This document shows positions 1 to 9,684 of a DNA stretch of 64,000 nt, one piece after another. The position numbers were made by a program, and so were the translations under genes. Under the pieces are notes generated by a model that was not told where the DNA came from, made no database searches, and was given only the letters and a program-made list of their open reading frames with translations. Source of the DNA: Bacteroides sp. GM023 (GTDB lineage: Bacteria > Bacteroidota > Bacteroidia > Bacteroidales > Bacteroidaceae); the NCBI RefSeq assembly GCF_014750685.1, contig NZ_JAAXGE010000009.1:248001-312000 (forward strand), in the 5' to 3' direction. How positions within the stretch are numbered: the stretch's first letter is position 1; each line of letters opens with the position of its first letter.

Positions 1-1
1 G

Positions 2-2203
2 TTGATATCCGAGAAAGAGGATACCAAACAACAACAGGGGAAAGACAATATCGAATCTGAAAAACAAGCCATGATCGAGTATTTGAAAATCTATGGCACG
101 TATCAGCAGCAGAAACTGGCTATGGCTCAAGACTATGCGGAAAAGATAAGAAAAGCAACAGTGGAACATGGAGCAGAAAGCCCGGAAGTGAAAACGCTTG
201 AGCAAGAACGCCAGAAATCGACTGCCCAACATGAAGCGGCAGCATTGCAAGCTAATATCGACTGGGTGACTGTTTTTAGTGAGTTCGGTGGTATAGCGAG
301 TAGTTATATTCAACCGGAATTAGATAAGGCTAGAGCCTATACGCAAACTAACGAGTTTCTGAAAACGAAAGCTGAGGATAAAACTACGTTTTTAAGTTCT
401 ATTGAAAAAATGAAAAGCATTTTAGGTGAATCTGGAGGGAACAGTTTTAAAAAACTGGGACAGGATGTTCAGATTTATCAGGATTCGCTCCGTGTGCTCA
501 ACGATGCCAAAGCAGAAGAGGCGGTAGCTATTGAAAAACTCGTCAAAGCGCAAGAAGATTATGAGCAAGCGCTAAAAAAAGGTAGCCAAGCAGAACAGGA
601 TGCCGCCAAAGAGACTCTAAACACGGCGAAGAAAAATGCTGATGAAGCATCGAATAATGTGCAAGAACAGACAAACTCTGTCAAGCTGAATAATCAGAAT
701 TTATCCGAAACTGCCACGAATCTCAAGAAGAATATGGATAATGTTGTTCAAGGATTAACTAAATTGTCTGCTGGTAGTTTGAGTGGTGCGTATAGTGGAA
801 TTATTCAGGCGTCTAATGGGATGAAAGACGCAATAGGGAAAACCTCTGAAAATTTGAAAGAAGTTCCTATTATTGGATGGATCTTGTCTATTATTGATGT
901 GCTTAAAAATGGTTTGAGCAATCTGATAGGTGGGCTGCTAGATGCAGTGTTCAATGCCATTTCCGGTATTCTTGATGATGTACTGTCGGGAGACTTATTC
1001 GTCACCATTGGGGAATCCCTTCTCTCGGGGATTAGTAAAATATTTGACGCTATTTCTTTCGGTGGGTTTAGTTCTTTGATGGATTCTATTAATGGTAGCA
1101 ATGCCAAGGAAGTGCAACAGGCGATTGATAAGTTGACAGATCGTAATGAAATATTGGGAAAATCGATAGATCGACTGACTGCGGTGATGGATGACGCAGC
1201 GGGCGGAGAAGTGATAACTGCTTATCAAGGAGCAAAAGCTTATCGAGAAGAACAAAATGACAATTTGCGTCAGATTGCGAAGGAGCAAGCGAGATATAGC
1301 AGTAGCCACCATAGTTGGAACTACTATATGAAATGGACTGCGGAGCAGTTGGACTGGGCACGCAAGAATGTAGATAGTAATTTTTCTGGTACAGAGTCTT
1401 TATGGGGCTTAAGCCCCGAAGATATGAATCTTCTTTTAAGCAATGCCAGTATCTATGAACAGATTAATAATGCGGGAAAAGGAGGTTATGGTGGGCGTGT
1501 GATGGAAAAGTTGGAAGCCTTTGCTGATCAAGCAGGAAAGTTAGACGAACTTACAGACAAGGTCCATACCTCCCTCATGCAGATGTCATTTGATTCTCTC
1601 CGGGATAGCTTCCTCAATTCATTGATGGATATGGATAAGGATGCGAAAGGGTTCTCTGAAGATTTTGCTGGATATATGCAACGAGCATTGCTGAATTTTG
1701 CAATTGGTGATCTTCTTAATGGTAAATTAGAAGGTTGGTATAATGGAATAGCAAAGGATATTCAAGACCAAAAAGGCAAATTGAGAGAAGAACAAATAGA
1801 TCAATATCGTTCTGATTGGGAGGGATATGTACAACAAGGGATCAGTATTCGGGATGGAATTGCAGAAATAACAGGATATGGAAATACTGGGGAAAGTTCT
1901 GGTCAGCAAGATACGAATGGCGGATTTCAAACAATGTCTCAAGATACTGGCAGTGAACTCAATGGACGCTTCACTGCTTTACAAATATCGAATGAGGAGA
2001 TTAAAAATTCTATGCAGTTTGCTTTGGGAAGTTTATCAGTTTTGTGCACCGCTACTTCCGATGGAAACTTTATCTTATCGGACATGCGGAACCTAGCGGT
2101 AATTTCCAATGGACATTTGGAAAATATTGCTAAATATACGAAAGTGATTCAAGGCTTTGGGGAAAAATTGGATAATATAGATCGGAATACAAAAAAACTG
2201 TAA
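2..2203 (+). CDS. Phage tail tape measure protein, C-terminal part (5' truncated by window edge)
   Basis: The frame is open from the first bases, and the only start there is a TTG, so the gene almost certainly begins upstream. About 733 residues are visible. Residues 1-260 are charged, Ala/Lys/Glu/Gln-rich heptad-like sequence expected to form coiled coil. Residues about 288-340 are a hydrophobic Gly/Ile/Leu stretch typical of the membrane-interacting part of tape measure proteins, and the remainder is again helical. Tape measure proteins set tail length and pass into the host envelope on DNA injection. The assignment rests on this architecture and on the position just before Dit-like and tail-fibre genes, not on a motif. 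A hairpin follows the stop codon, and the next tail gene has its own promoter. Confidence 0.72.
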   Translation: MISEKEDTKQQQGKDNIESEKQAMIEYLKIYGTYQQQKLAMAQDYAEKIRKATVEHGAESPEVKTLEQERQKSTAQHEAAALQANIDWVTVFSEFGGIASSYIQPELDKARAYTQTNEFLKTKAEDKTTFLSSIEKMKSILGESGGNSFKKLGQDVQIYQDSLRVLNDAKAEEAVAIEKLVKAQEDYEQALKKGSQAEQDAAKETLNTAKKNADEASNNVQEQTNSVKLNNQNLSETATNLKKNMDNVVQGLTKLSAGSLSGAYSGIIQASNGMKDAIGKTSENLKEVPIIGWILSIIDVLKNGLSNLIGGLLDAVFNAISGILDDVLSGDLFVTIGESLLSGISKIFDAISFGGFSSLMDSINGSNAKEVQQAIDKLTDRNEILGKSIDRLTAVMDDAAGGEVITAYQGAKAYREEQNDNLRQIAKEQARYSSSHHSWNYYMKWTAEQLDWARKNVDSNFSGTESLWGLSPEDMNLLLSNASIYEQINNAGKGGYGGRVMEKLEAFADQAGKLDELTDKVHTSLMQMSFDSLRDSFLNSLMDMDKDAKGFSEDFAGYMQRALLNFAIGDLLNGKLEGWYNGIAKDIQDQKGKLREEQIDQYRSDWEGYVQQGISIRDGIAEITGYGNTGESSGQQDTNGGFQTMSQDTGSELNGRFTALQISNEEIKNSMQFALGSLSVLCTATSDGNFILSDMRNLAVISNGHLENIAKYTKVIQGFGEKLDNIDRNTKKL

Positions 2204-2224
2204 CCTTCTATTCTTTATTACAAA

Positions 2225-2263
2225 AATCTCAACTTTAGTAGTTTACTTGCTAAAGTTGGGATT
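2225..2263. terminator. Bidirectional hairpin terminator between tape measure and lipoprotein genes
   Basis: Arms 2225-2238 and 2250-2263 pair over 14 bp with one G-T wobble and an 11-nt loop. On the minus strand the stem is followed by a run of five T, so it fits best as the terminator of the reverse-strand lipoprotein gene. It may also stop the tape measure transcript. Confidence 0.6.
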
Positions 2264-2308
2264 CTTCAATTGTGGCATCTTCCTTGCAATAATTTACAAG
2301 AGAATAAA

Positions 2309-2812
2309 CTATTCTTTTTTGTAACGAATGGAAGCTTCACCTCCACTGTATTCGTTGCCTGGTATTCCTGAACTTTGAGGGACTATGCGTAGATATTTGT
2401 CTTCCATCCATATAGCTTGTTTTCTTCCATAAGTATACATCTTAGTTGTGATAATAAGAAACAGTTCACACTTTGTTGTGTTTTTGGCATAATCTTCGTT
2501 TTTCAAAATAGAATATGTACCTTCATAAGTAAATTTGGGTGAATGTATATCTGTAAAAGTCCCATCGGAATTAAATATATATTCTTGATCCCAAGCTCCA
2601 TAAGGAATAGCTTCCCACTGGCCACTCCATGTTCTGTCGAAGCGTTGTGCTCCTTTCCAATGCCCTACGATATCCTTCTTCATAGCTTGGTACATCTCTT
2701 CTTGATGTGCCAGTGCCTTTTCCTCATCGGTTAGTCCTGAATCGTCATTTTTAGAGCAAGCTGTGAATAACATGGTGAATGTTATTGCTACGAGAAATAA
2801 AAGATTTTTCAT
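2309..2812 (-). CDS. Small lipoprotein with lipocalin-like fold, probable phage moron
   Basis: The 167-aa product starts with a lipoprotein signal peptide: a hydrophobic stretch ending in the lipobox FTAC, with Cys19 as the lipidated residue. A charged helix (about 27-48) follows, then a W/Y/F-rich beta domain containing IVGHWKG and the FNSDGTF turn. That pattern is typical of the lipocalin-like lipoproteins common in Bacteroidetes. The gene lies on the opposite strand inside the tail operon and has its own promoter (2850-2879) and terminator (2225-2263). Those are the marks of a moron, a cargo gene expressed from the prophage independently of lytic genes. A role at the cell surface, such as superinfection exclusion or fitness, is inference only. 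Confidence 0.75.
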   Translation of the reverse strand: MKNLLFLVAITFTMLFTACSKNDDSGLTDEEKALAHQEEMYQAMKKDIVGHWKGAQRFDRTWSGQWEAIPYGAWDQEYIFNSDGTFTDIHSPKFTYEGTYSILKNEDYAKNTTKCELFLIITTKMYTYGRKQAIWMEDKYLRIVPQSSGIPGNEYSGGEASIRYKKE

Positions 2813-2849
2813 ATTTTATAGTCTTTAGCTGGTTATTCTCTTTTGAATA

Positions 2850-2879
2850 CAAATGTATGAAATATTATTAAGATGGCAA
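2850..2879 (-). promoter_or_regulatory. Bacteroides-type promoter of the moron lipoprotein
   Basis: Read on the minus strand, TTG (2879-2877) is followed after 19 nt by TACATTTG (2857-2850), matching the Bacteroides -33/-7 consensus. The start codon is about 38 nt downstream. Confidence 0.6.
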
Positions 2880-3508
2880 GAAATATGAGGTTAAATATAT
2901 ATTTTTTGTCTATGTACAGAACGCAGCCAAGCATCTCTTCTTGTGTACACATAGAGATGAAATCATTTAACAGGTTTAATGTGATAGATGAGAGACTGAT
3001 GATCAGTGAGTAATAATTTAAGAAGAACAAGTGTTACGGCAGATTTAAATTTTGAAAAGGAAACTAACAGTGAGTTCTTCAAACGTTTGAGAATGTCTTA
3101 AGTTCGAACTATCACTACCAACAAATAAAGCAATACGGCATCGCAGAGACGCTTACTATTTATACCGTTTGTAGGATATATAGATCCATGTGTAGGACAT
3201 ATAGAACCAACGTACTGGGCATATAGTCCCAATGTGTTGGGTATATAGCTCCAATAGTTCAATTGTTAGTGCTTGAAACTAGGTTATTACCCCCTTGTTT
3301 TTACCTGCTATTACCTTATTCATCGGCATTTCGAGAATCAGGTGGAATCAATGAACCTCAATTATATTATAGTTATATTTGTGATACTCTATTTATTAAG
3401 AAAGAGGAAAGTTACGTAGTATTCCACTACCGAATGATTCCATGATTCTTCTATTTTATCAAATCCGTGACTTTAACGTAAGTGTCACGGATTCAAAGAA
3501 AGCTTTTC
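2880..3508. other. Long gene-poor stretch inside the tail module
   Basis: No convincing gene was found. A 65-codon reverse ORF (2833-3030) overlaps the lipoprotein promoter and is probably chance. The stretch holds the 21-bp repeat array at 3171-3259 and a 10-bp perfect inverted repeat with a 12-nt loop (3462-3471 / 3484-3493) just before the tail promoter. Such a gap is unusual in a compact phage tail operon and suggests inserted chromosomal DNA. Confidence 0.5.
3171..3259. repeat. Four imperfect tandem repeats of about 21-22 bp, each internally palindromic
   Basis: Four units start near 3171, 3192, 3214 and 3236. Each has a core resembling GG(A/C/T)YATATAG(N)(N)CC, for example GGATATATAGATCC and TGGGCATATAGTCCCA. 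The same core recurs in the array at 60477-60562, 57 kb away. Function is unknown. Confidence 0.7.
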
Positions 3509-3538
3509 TTTTGAGTATTTCCTTTGATTCTATCTTTG
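3509..3538 (+). promoter_or_regulatory. Bacteroides-type promoter for the distal tail genes
   Basis: TTTTG (3509-3513), a 17-nt spacer and TATCTTTG (3531-3538) match the Bacteroides consensus, about 32 nt before the ATG at 3571. It restarts transcription of the tail module after the moron cassette. Confidence 0.65.
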
Positions 3539-3570
3539 CTCTCATCAAAATTTAAAAACGGAATATAAGT

Positions 3571-3987
3571 ATGAAAGACGAATTGTACATTAATGGAAAA
3601 GATGCCTACACCACATGGGGCATTAGTATGGACAGCACTTCCCTGTCCTTTCTCATGACTCCTTCAGCCAACAAGGCATATTTAGAGAATGAGAGTCGTT
3701 TGGAGCACGGTAAGCGGGTGACAATGACCAACCCGATGATGGACACTCGTGATCTGACGCTACAACTGCATCTGACGGCCGACACGGAAGAACAGTTTTT
3801 TCACCGTTACCGTAGCTTCTGCGAAGAACTGACTAAGGGAAAGTTGGAGATAGCGACAAAGTATCAACCGGGCTTGGTTTACAGAACCATCTATCTGTCG
3901 TGTAGCCAATTCAGCCAATTTATGCGTGGTATTGGCAAGTTTACTCTTAAACTAAATGAACCAAACCCTAATGATAGAGCAGTATGA
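3571..3987 (+). CDS. Distal tail (Dit-like) protein
   Basis: A 138-aa soluble protein with no signal peptide. It begins with a short beta-rich segment and WGISMDSTS, followed by a mixed alpha/beta region (TLQLHLTADTEEQFFHRYRSF). This resembles the N-terminal ring domain of small distal tail proteins of siphophages. Its stop overlaps the start of the next gene by 4 bp, the usual arrangement of Dit followed by the tail-associated baseplate protein. Dit forms the hub joining the tail tube to the tip. The match is by size, context and fold impression; sequence identity to named families cannot be claimed from reading alone. Confidence 0.55.
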   Translation: MKDELYINGKDAYTTWGISMDSTSLSFLMTPSANKAYLENESRLEHGKRVTMTNPMMDTRDLTLQLHLTADTEEQFFHRYRSFCEELTKGKLEIATKYQPGLVYRTIYLSCSQFSQFMRGIGKFTLKLNEPNPNDRAV

Positions 3988-6900
3988 TAGTAGATATTAA
4001 AGATGTAACCGGAAATATTCGCTTTTCTACTCCCATAAACAAGGGATCAAAGCGTAAATTCACGTTAATGCAAGAAGACTATATTACTTTAAAGTTTTCT
4101 TTGGATCATCCTGTTTATTTCAACTTAGGAGATGGAATAGATAATGAGCTAGGTATATTTGAACTTATAGATCTTTATAAGCCTGTTTATAATGCAGAAA
4201 CGGGAGGGTATAACTACGAGCTCCGTCTTGATGCTTATTATTGGAAATGGAAGAACAAGAAGTTTTTCTATACTCCAGAATCTATAGGACGTGAGGCGAG
4301 CTGGAATCTCACTGCTCCTCTCAAAACTCATTTGGAAGTTTTTGTTGCTAATTTAAATGCTCTAGGTTATAGATTCAGAGAGCAGGAGTTTATTCCTAAA
4401 ATAGATGATACAGTAGAGCAATCTTCCAAACTCGTATCCTATGATAATACAAACCTGATTGACGCACTTACACAAATGGCTGAGGTATGGGAATGCGAAT
4501 GGTGGATGGAAGACAAATGCATTTGCTTCGGGCGTTGCGAATTTAGTTCTCCTATAGATTTTAAAGTAGGTGATCTGACAGACACAGAAAATGTGAATGT
4601 CAATTCCATGCAGCGTAGTGATAGTCAGTCTACTTATGCTACTCGTATTTATGCTTTTGGCTCTACTCGTAATATACCTTCTACTTATCGAAAAAATCTA
4701 ATATTTGATGTGAAGACGGTCAACGGAAGAGATATATCTGATACGGCAAGGGGGCTTGACACAAAGTTCTTTCCTATTAGTGCAACACATAAGAAAGAGT
4801 ATAGTACAAGTGATAGTGAGCGTTTGACAGGATTGGATAGAGATGTATTGGAATGGTCGCGTTCCAAAACATCTTTATATGAAGCGAGTGGTGGTGTTTA
4901 TCAAATTACGAGTGAAGGTATATCTGCTGTAGTAAAGTCTTATATGGTGAGGAGTGGGATGAATTTTATTTCAACCCGATTACCAAGAGGTAATTATTTG
5001 TGTAAAGCCCGTTTTTCCTATCAACTAAATGGTGTTCAAAAGGAAATACATATTGGAAGTCAGACTATAAATGTTGGAAACGATTCTACATATGAAGTTC
5101 GAGTAACGTTCAATGTTCCTAATAGGATAGAGATAGAAAAGGGAGCTACACAATTATGCGTCGAGGTTTATGGGAGTGTCCCAGCTCCATGGATTCCTGA
5201 AGCGAAAATATTTCCTAGTGCTATCTATAAATTAAAGTTAGTTAGTGCTCCATTTACAAATGCTTTAATTACATTTCTTTCTGGTGGAAATGCTGGTCGA
5301 ACCTTTGATTCTGTTTATAACCCAGATTTATTAACGGGCGACAATGCAAACGTTATTCGTCTTCCCGAAGGTATTACTGCTTCTATAAGTGATAAATATA
5401 TAATAGCTAATATTATCAAAGGCAAAGTCCCAGATAGTTATTTCAGCAAAGACGATAAAGAAATGACCTTGAATGGAGTCGTTCAAAAACGTTTGATGTT
5501 GCCTGAAGATGTTCCTTATGTAGACGCCTATCGCTATAGCCCAACAGGGGAACGTATCGACATCGGCGATGAGCATTACGATGATCTGGATAACGTAGAG
5601 ATGCCGGAAGAGGAAGCTGTTGAAGAAGTCATAACTTTTGATGATGAATACCCGAAATACATTGGTAATACAGAGGTAGTTCCTGAACCTATATGGAAAG
5701 ATGTGATAGACGAAGAAACAGAGAAACCAACCGGCAACAGATATCCTGTCTATACTTTCAAGGATAAAGATCTAAAGAATTTCACGGAGGATTTTAGATT
5801 TAAGGACAAAGACCTCACATTAATATTCCAGACTGGTAAACTATCCGGGCTTGAATTTGTGATTAATATCGAAGAAAGCGATGCTACTGGAACGACCTTT
5901 AAAATTATCCGCAATGATAACTACGGGCGCTATCTTCCAGATGATACGCTTTTCCCTCAAGCGGTTCATGTTGAAAACGGAAAAGATGTTCCGGCTGATA
6001 CCTATATTCTTAGTGGCTTTGATACAGCGTTTATTTCTGAACAGATGCTACCTGATTCAGAACAAAGGTTGTTTGAAACGGCAAAAAAGTATATAAAGAA
6101 GTCGATGATTGATCCGTCTACTTATAATTGTGAAATGGTTCCAGAATTTATCTACAACAATGGTAATCTCCGCATATTTGAGGTTGGAGACAAAGTGAAT
6201 CTTATCAATAAGGCATATTTTAAGAATGGTCGTCAATCCCGTGTTATCGGATTTGAATGGCCTTTGGATATTCCTTACGATCACCCAATTTATACAGTTG
6301 GTGAGACTGCTGCCTATTCTCGTTTGGGAGCAATTGAAAGTAAAGTGGATTCTTTGACTTATAAAGGACAGACATATAGTGGAATTAGTATAAATGGAGG
6401 AGGTGGGACTAGTGTCTATGTGATAGGAATAAATGATAAGACTTTGCCATCAGATAGAAATACATTTTCTTCAAAAAGAATTATTAATGAGATCAAGGCT
6501 TGTGCTTTAAGTAAAATTAATGACGATGAAGCTACTGGGTTAATTAGTTTTTCTAAAGGATTAATTTCTGAAGAACTGATTGAAGCTAACAACGGTCTTG
6601 TTGTTCGTAGACAAGAAATAATGGAAGTTTTTCCAATGGCTTTAGTGGAAGAAGATGATGCTTTGGTGGAAGAGCTATCTGTGAAAAGTGATGCTATGAC
6701 TTTGGGCGAAATAATTAATGTGAGTAAAGAAGTTGATGAAATATCAGCAACAAATGATTTGATAGTTCGTCTTTCAGGAGCTTTAGAGTGGACTGTTAAC
6801 ACAACATTATTTTCTAATGTTTCGAAATTGATGGGAGAGGTTTTTCCATTTACTATGTCTTTCACTGGGGGAGCCAAGTATGAGAAAGGTAGCATGCAAA

Positions 6901-7388
6901 CGATAAATCTTTCTTGGAGTTATGATCGAGATATCATATCTCAATCAATTAATCGAGAAACAATTGCGGTTGATGTGCGTACAAAGCAATATGAAGGTAT
7001 TGTTGCTGATACAACTTATACTTTGTCGGCTATATTTGATGGACAAACTTATACGAAATCGACTTCTGTAGAATTTAGATTGAAAAAGTATTATGGAGTC
7101 TCAGTTCGTGAAATGCTTACTGATGAAGAAGCATTAGCTTTACCCAGCCTATGGGCGGGACGTGCGCAAACTTCTACTGTGTTTGATTGTACAGGTGGTA
7201 AATTTCCTTATTACATTTTACCTACATCGATGGTAGCTGGTATTCAGTTTTGGATTGGAGGATTACGTAATTCTGATTGGATAGAAGAGGTTCGGGAGAT
7301 TACTAATGCTTATGGATATACGGAGAGTTATACAGTTTTTAGGTTAAACAGCATCCAGACGGGTGTATTAAATATAGAAATAAAATAA
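3984..7388 (+). CDS. Large phage tail (tail-tip / baseplate hub) protein
   Basis: 1134 aa, beginning at an ATG that overlaps the Dit-like stop. The first 230 residues look like a baseplate hub domain (YKPVYNAETGGYNYELRLDA, then ECEWWMEDKCICFG), as in prophage tail endopeptidase/Tal-like proteins. The middle is beta-rich. An acidic, Glu/Asp-rich linker lies around residues 535-560. Residues 800-840 contain a short glycine run (INGGGGTSVYV), probably a trimeric linker. The last 200 residues resemble Ig-like or fibre-type beta domains. It probably sits at the tail tip and may contact the cell surface. No peptidase catalytic motif was found, so enzymatic activity is not claimed. The stop overlaps the next start (TAATG). 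Confidence 0.6.
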   Translation: MIVDIKDVTGNIRFSTPINKGSKRKFTLMQEDYITLKFSLDHPVYFNLGDGIDNELGIFELIDLYKPVYNAETGGYNYELRLDAYYWKWKNKKFFYTPESIGREASWNLTAPLKTHLEVFVANLNALGYRFREQEFIPKIDDTVEQSSKLVSYDNTNLIDALTQMAEVWECEWWMEDKCICFGRCEFSSPIDFKVGDLTDTENVNVNSMQRSDSQSTYATRIYAFGSTRNIPSTYRKNLIFDVKTVNGRDISDTARGLDTKFFPISATHKKEYSTSDSERLTGLDRDVLEWSRSKTSLYEASGGVYQITSEGISAVVKSYMVRSGMNFISTRLPRGNYLCKARFSYQLNGVQKEIHIGSQTINVGNDSTYEVRVTFNVPNRIEIEKGATQLCVEVYGSVPAPWIPEAKIFPSAIYKLKLVSAPFTNALITFLSGGNAGRTFDSVYNPDLLTGDNANVIRLPEGITASISDKYIIANIIKGKVPDSYFSKDDKEMTLNGVVQKRLMLPEDVPYVDAYRYSPTGERIDIGDEHYDDLDNVEMPEEEAVEEVITFDDEYPKYIGNTEVVPEPIWKDVIDEETEKPTGNRYPVYTFKDKDLKNFTEDFRFKDKDLTLIFQTGKLSGLEFVINIEESDATGTTFKIIRNDNYGRYLPDDTLFPQAVHVENGKDVPADTYILSGFDTAFISEQMLPDSEQRLFETAKKYIKKSMIDPSTYNCEMVPEFIYNNGNLRIFEVGDKVNLINKAYFKNGRQSRVIGFEWPLDIPYDHPIYTVGETAAYSRLGAIESKVDSLTYKGQTYSGISINGGGGTSVYVIGINDKTLPSDRNTFSSKRIINEIKACALSKINDDEATGLISFSKGLISEELIEANNGLVVRRQEIMEVFPMALVEEDDALVEELSVKSDAMTLGEIINVSKEVDEISATNDLIVRLSGALEWTVNTTLFSNVSKLMGEVFPFTMSFTGGAKYEKGSMQTINLSWSYDRDIISQSINRETIAVDVRTKQYEGIVADTTYTLSAIFDGQTYTKSTSVEFRLKKYYGVSVREMLTDEEALALPSLWAGRAQTSTVFDCTGGKFPYYILPTSMVAGIQFWIGGLRNSDWIEEVREITNAYGYTESYTVFRLNSIQTGVLNIEIK

Positions 7389-9670
7389 TGGCAATATTAA
7401 GTAACGGTAAGTTTTATGGCTTCCTTTGTTCTGCTAAAGAAACCGGGCAGAAACTAGCAAATGGAGTAAAAGAGTATGTAGAAGATTTCGTGTCCGGCTT
7501 TGCGGGGCATGGATGGAAACTATGGGAGTACATGACAGGCAAGTGGAAGTTTGAAATAGACACTATCGTAGTGCGTGAAACCATGCTTGTTTTTGAAATG
7601 CTTATTTCAAAGATACGTGCAGTTATTGGAGCTCAAGCTATTACGCAAGGCCATGGAAAAGTGAAATCAGTCCGTATTTCTGATGATAGTACAGAATATC
7701 TTATAGTTCTTGAAGATGAAGATATGAGTATTGTAGCACATGATTTTGTTCGCTGTCAGACATTTACAGATGATAAGACAAAACTTTATCATGTGGAAGT
7801 CTCTTCTGTCGATGTAGAAACAAAGACTTTGCATGTTCTTCTATCTGAATTCGACAAGGATGAATCGGGTAATGTGCTTTATCCCCCTGTATCGGGCGAT
7901 GAGTTGGTCCAGTTTGGTAATTCGCAGAATAAGGCTCGTCAATCTGCTATATACATGCATGCAGATGAGACAGGACAACCGGCCATCGATGTAATGTTTG
8001 ACATCGACTCGAAGAACTGGGAAAACAAAGTAAAAGTCCGTATGGGAGGGAATATTCCAGGAGGCAACGGAGTGAAAGGGTTCTATAGTGTCAACGGTAT
8101 GGTAAAAGCTGTGGATGATAAAGGTGCTGTTATATATGAGTTATCTCCTGATGGTTCGGTTAATCTTGGGAAGGGCAACATTGTATATAATCCGACTACA
8201 AATAAAGTCACTTTAGGATCAGGTGTGATATTTACTTGGAATAACCTTGATGACGAATCTAAGACAAATTTAAAAGGTAAACCCGGTGATGATGGCTTAA
8301 GCATTATTTGGAAAGGGGAGTTAGATAGTCCTCCGAATGATCCGGCAATAAATTGGGTCTATCGTGATACCAAAAACGGTATAGCATATATTTTTGATGG
8401 TATAGAGTGGGTATTAATGGTAATTGATGGAGGCAAAGGAAGTGATGGGAAAAGTGTTTATATAACTCACCATGATAGTGAAGAAGAACCAGAACGGCCT
8501 GTTGGTGATGGGACAACGGAAGGCTGGCACACGGATTCAACTGCATCCGTGACTTGGATTTCTCAAAAAGTAGCGGAAAGTGCAGATTCAGGTGAATGGG
8601 GGAAGCCTATAAATATTAAAGGAGTGCCTGGTAAGGATGGACAAGATGCTAATCTTCTTCCTTGGATTGAAAAATGGAATGGATATGCAACGGAGCTAGG
8701 AGAAGAATACATCGTCACTCCTAAGATGTTTTCAGGCACAAAGTCTGCAGATGGTAAGTTAACAGGAATTGCGCAGGGGAAGGATTGTCTGACGGATAAA
8801 GATGGGAAAAAGCGTACTGGTATATTTGCTCTTGTAGACAGTGAGGTTGTATTTGAGCTTGATCCTATAAATAAACAATATGAATTTCGAGGAAAAATAG
8901 TGGCCGATTCTATTATTATGAAAGAATCTGCTCTATTATCATCGGCTGTATTTAAAGGTGAATATCTGTTTAGTCAACAAGGTGTAGATGCGGATGGAAA
9001 TGAGACCTACGAATATGAAAACTTTAACCCCAACGATCCACAGTCTGGTAATTTTAGTCCAAATCTGGCATTTAACCTTAAAACAGGTGACCAGTACTCG
9101 AATGGGGGGCATGTGTATGGATTTGCCACGAATACACCTATACTTACGGATACTGAAGACATTGATATAAAAAAAGTGGCCTATAGCAAGGTGAATGTCT
9201 TATTTGCAGGAAAAGGCAATTTAGGGCTTCCTAATGATAAAAAATTTGATGGAGTAGAATTTCTTGTTGTGAACACTACCAACAGGACATGGACTGAAGC
9301 ATATAATATATTTGGAATAGGCGACACCTCAAGTCTTTATACAGGAATATATTATAAGGGATCAGAAATAAGAACGTGTTTTATGAGGCAAGAAGGGTCA
9401 TTTTTGCGATTGCTTGCTTATTGGACAGGAACTAAATTAAAATATTATGTAGTGGGGCATAGTGATAACTTTGTGCATGTTGAACCAGTCCTTGATGCGG
9501 AAGGGATAGAGGTACCGGCAGGTCCTTGGTTTGTAGACCGTACATATATAAATGGCAATCCTGCTCGTATTTATTATCCTAATCTTCCTGCGCTTTTTCT
9601 AAAACTTGCTATTTACTCTGGGAAAATGTCACCTAATGTTGGCGATTTAAATTTCACAAAACCCACATAA
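7388..9670 (+). CDS. Phage tail fibre / receptor-binding protein with collagen-like motifs
   Basis: 760 aa, translationally coupled to the upstream tail gene. The N-terminus (residues 1-150) probably attaches to the tail tip. Two short collagen-type segments, GKPGDDG near 297 and GVPGKDG near 413, separate beta-rich domains. Similar Gly-X-Y pieces trimerise phage fibres. The segment around 480-520 (VFELDPINKQYEFRGKIVADS) resembles the repeating fibre stem found in Bacteroides prophages. The C-terminal 200 residues are aromatic-rich beta sequence, likely the receptor-binding head. The host receptor is not deducible. Confidence 0.6.
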   Translation: MAILSNGKFYGFLCSAKETGQKLANGVKEYVEDFVSGFAGHGWKLWEYMTGKWKFEIDTIVVRETMLVFEMLISKIRAVIGAQAITQGHGKVKSVRISDDSTEYLIVLEDEDMSIVAHDFVRCQTFTDDKTKLYHVEVSSVDVETKTLHVLLSEFDKDESGNVLYPPVSGDELVQFGNSQNKARQSAIYMHADETGQPAIDVMFDIDSKNWENKVKVRMGGNIPGGNGVKGFYSVNGMVKAVDDKGAVIYELSPDGSVNLGKGNIVYNPTTNKVTLGSGVIFTWNNLDDESKTNLKGKPGDDGLSIIWKGELDSPPNDPAINWVYRDTKNGIAYIFDGIEWVLMVIDGGKGSDGKSVYITHHDSEEEPERPVGDGTTEGWHTDSTASVTWISQKVAESADSGEWGKPINIKGVPGKDGQDANLLPWIEKWNGYATELGEEYIVTPKMFSGTKSADGKLTGIAQGKDCLTDKDGKKRTGIFALVDSEVVFELDPINKQYEFRGKIVADSIIMKESALLSSAVFKGEYLFSQQGVDADGNETYEYENFNPNDPQSGNFSPNLAFNLKTGDQYSNGGHVYGFATNTPILTDTEDIDIKKVAYSKVNVLFAGKGNLGLPNDKKFDGVEFLVVNTTNRTWTEAYNIFGIGDTSSLYTGIYYKGSEIRTCFMRQEGSFLRLLAYWTGTKLKYYVVGHSDNFVHVEPVLDAEGIEVPAGPWFVDRTYINGNPARIYYPNLPALFLKLAIYSGKMSPNVGDLNFTKPT

Positions 9671-9684
9671 TTAGAATAAAAAGA

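Noticed and set aside
2833-3030. 65-codon reverse ORF with two hydrophobic stretches
   Set aside because: It overlaps the lipoprotein promoter, lacks a ribosome binding site and promoter of its own, and reads like AT-rich chance sequence.
3171-3259. Possible CRISPR or attachment site
   Set aside because: No spacer structure, and the related copy at 60477 is in a PUL far from the phage, so it does not behave as an att pair flanking the prophage.
3263-3445. 60-codon forward ORF before the tail promoter
   Set aside because: No start context, odd composition and no neighbour coupling; it begins inside the repeat array edge.
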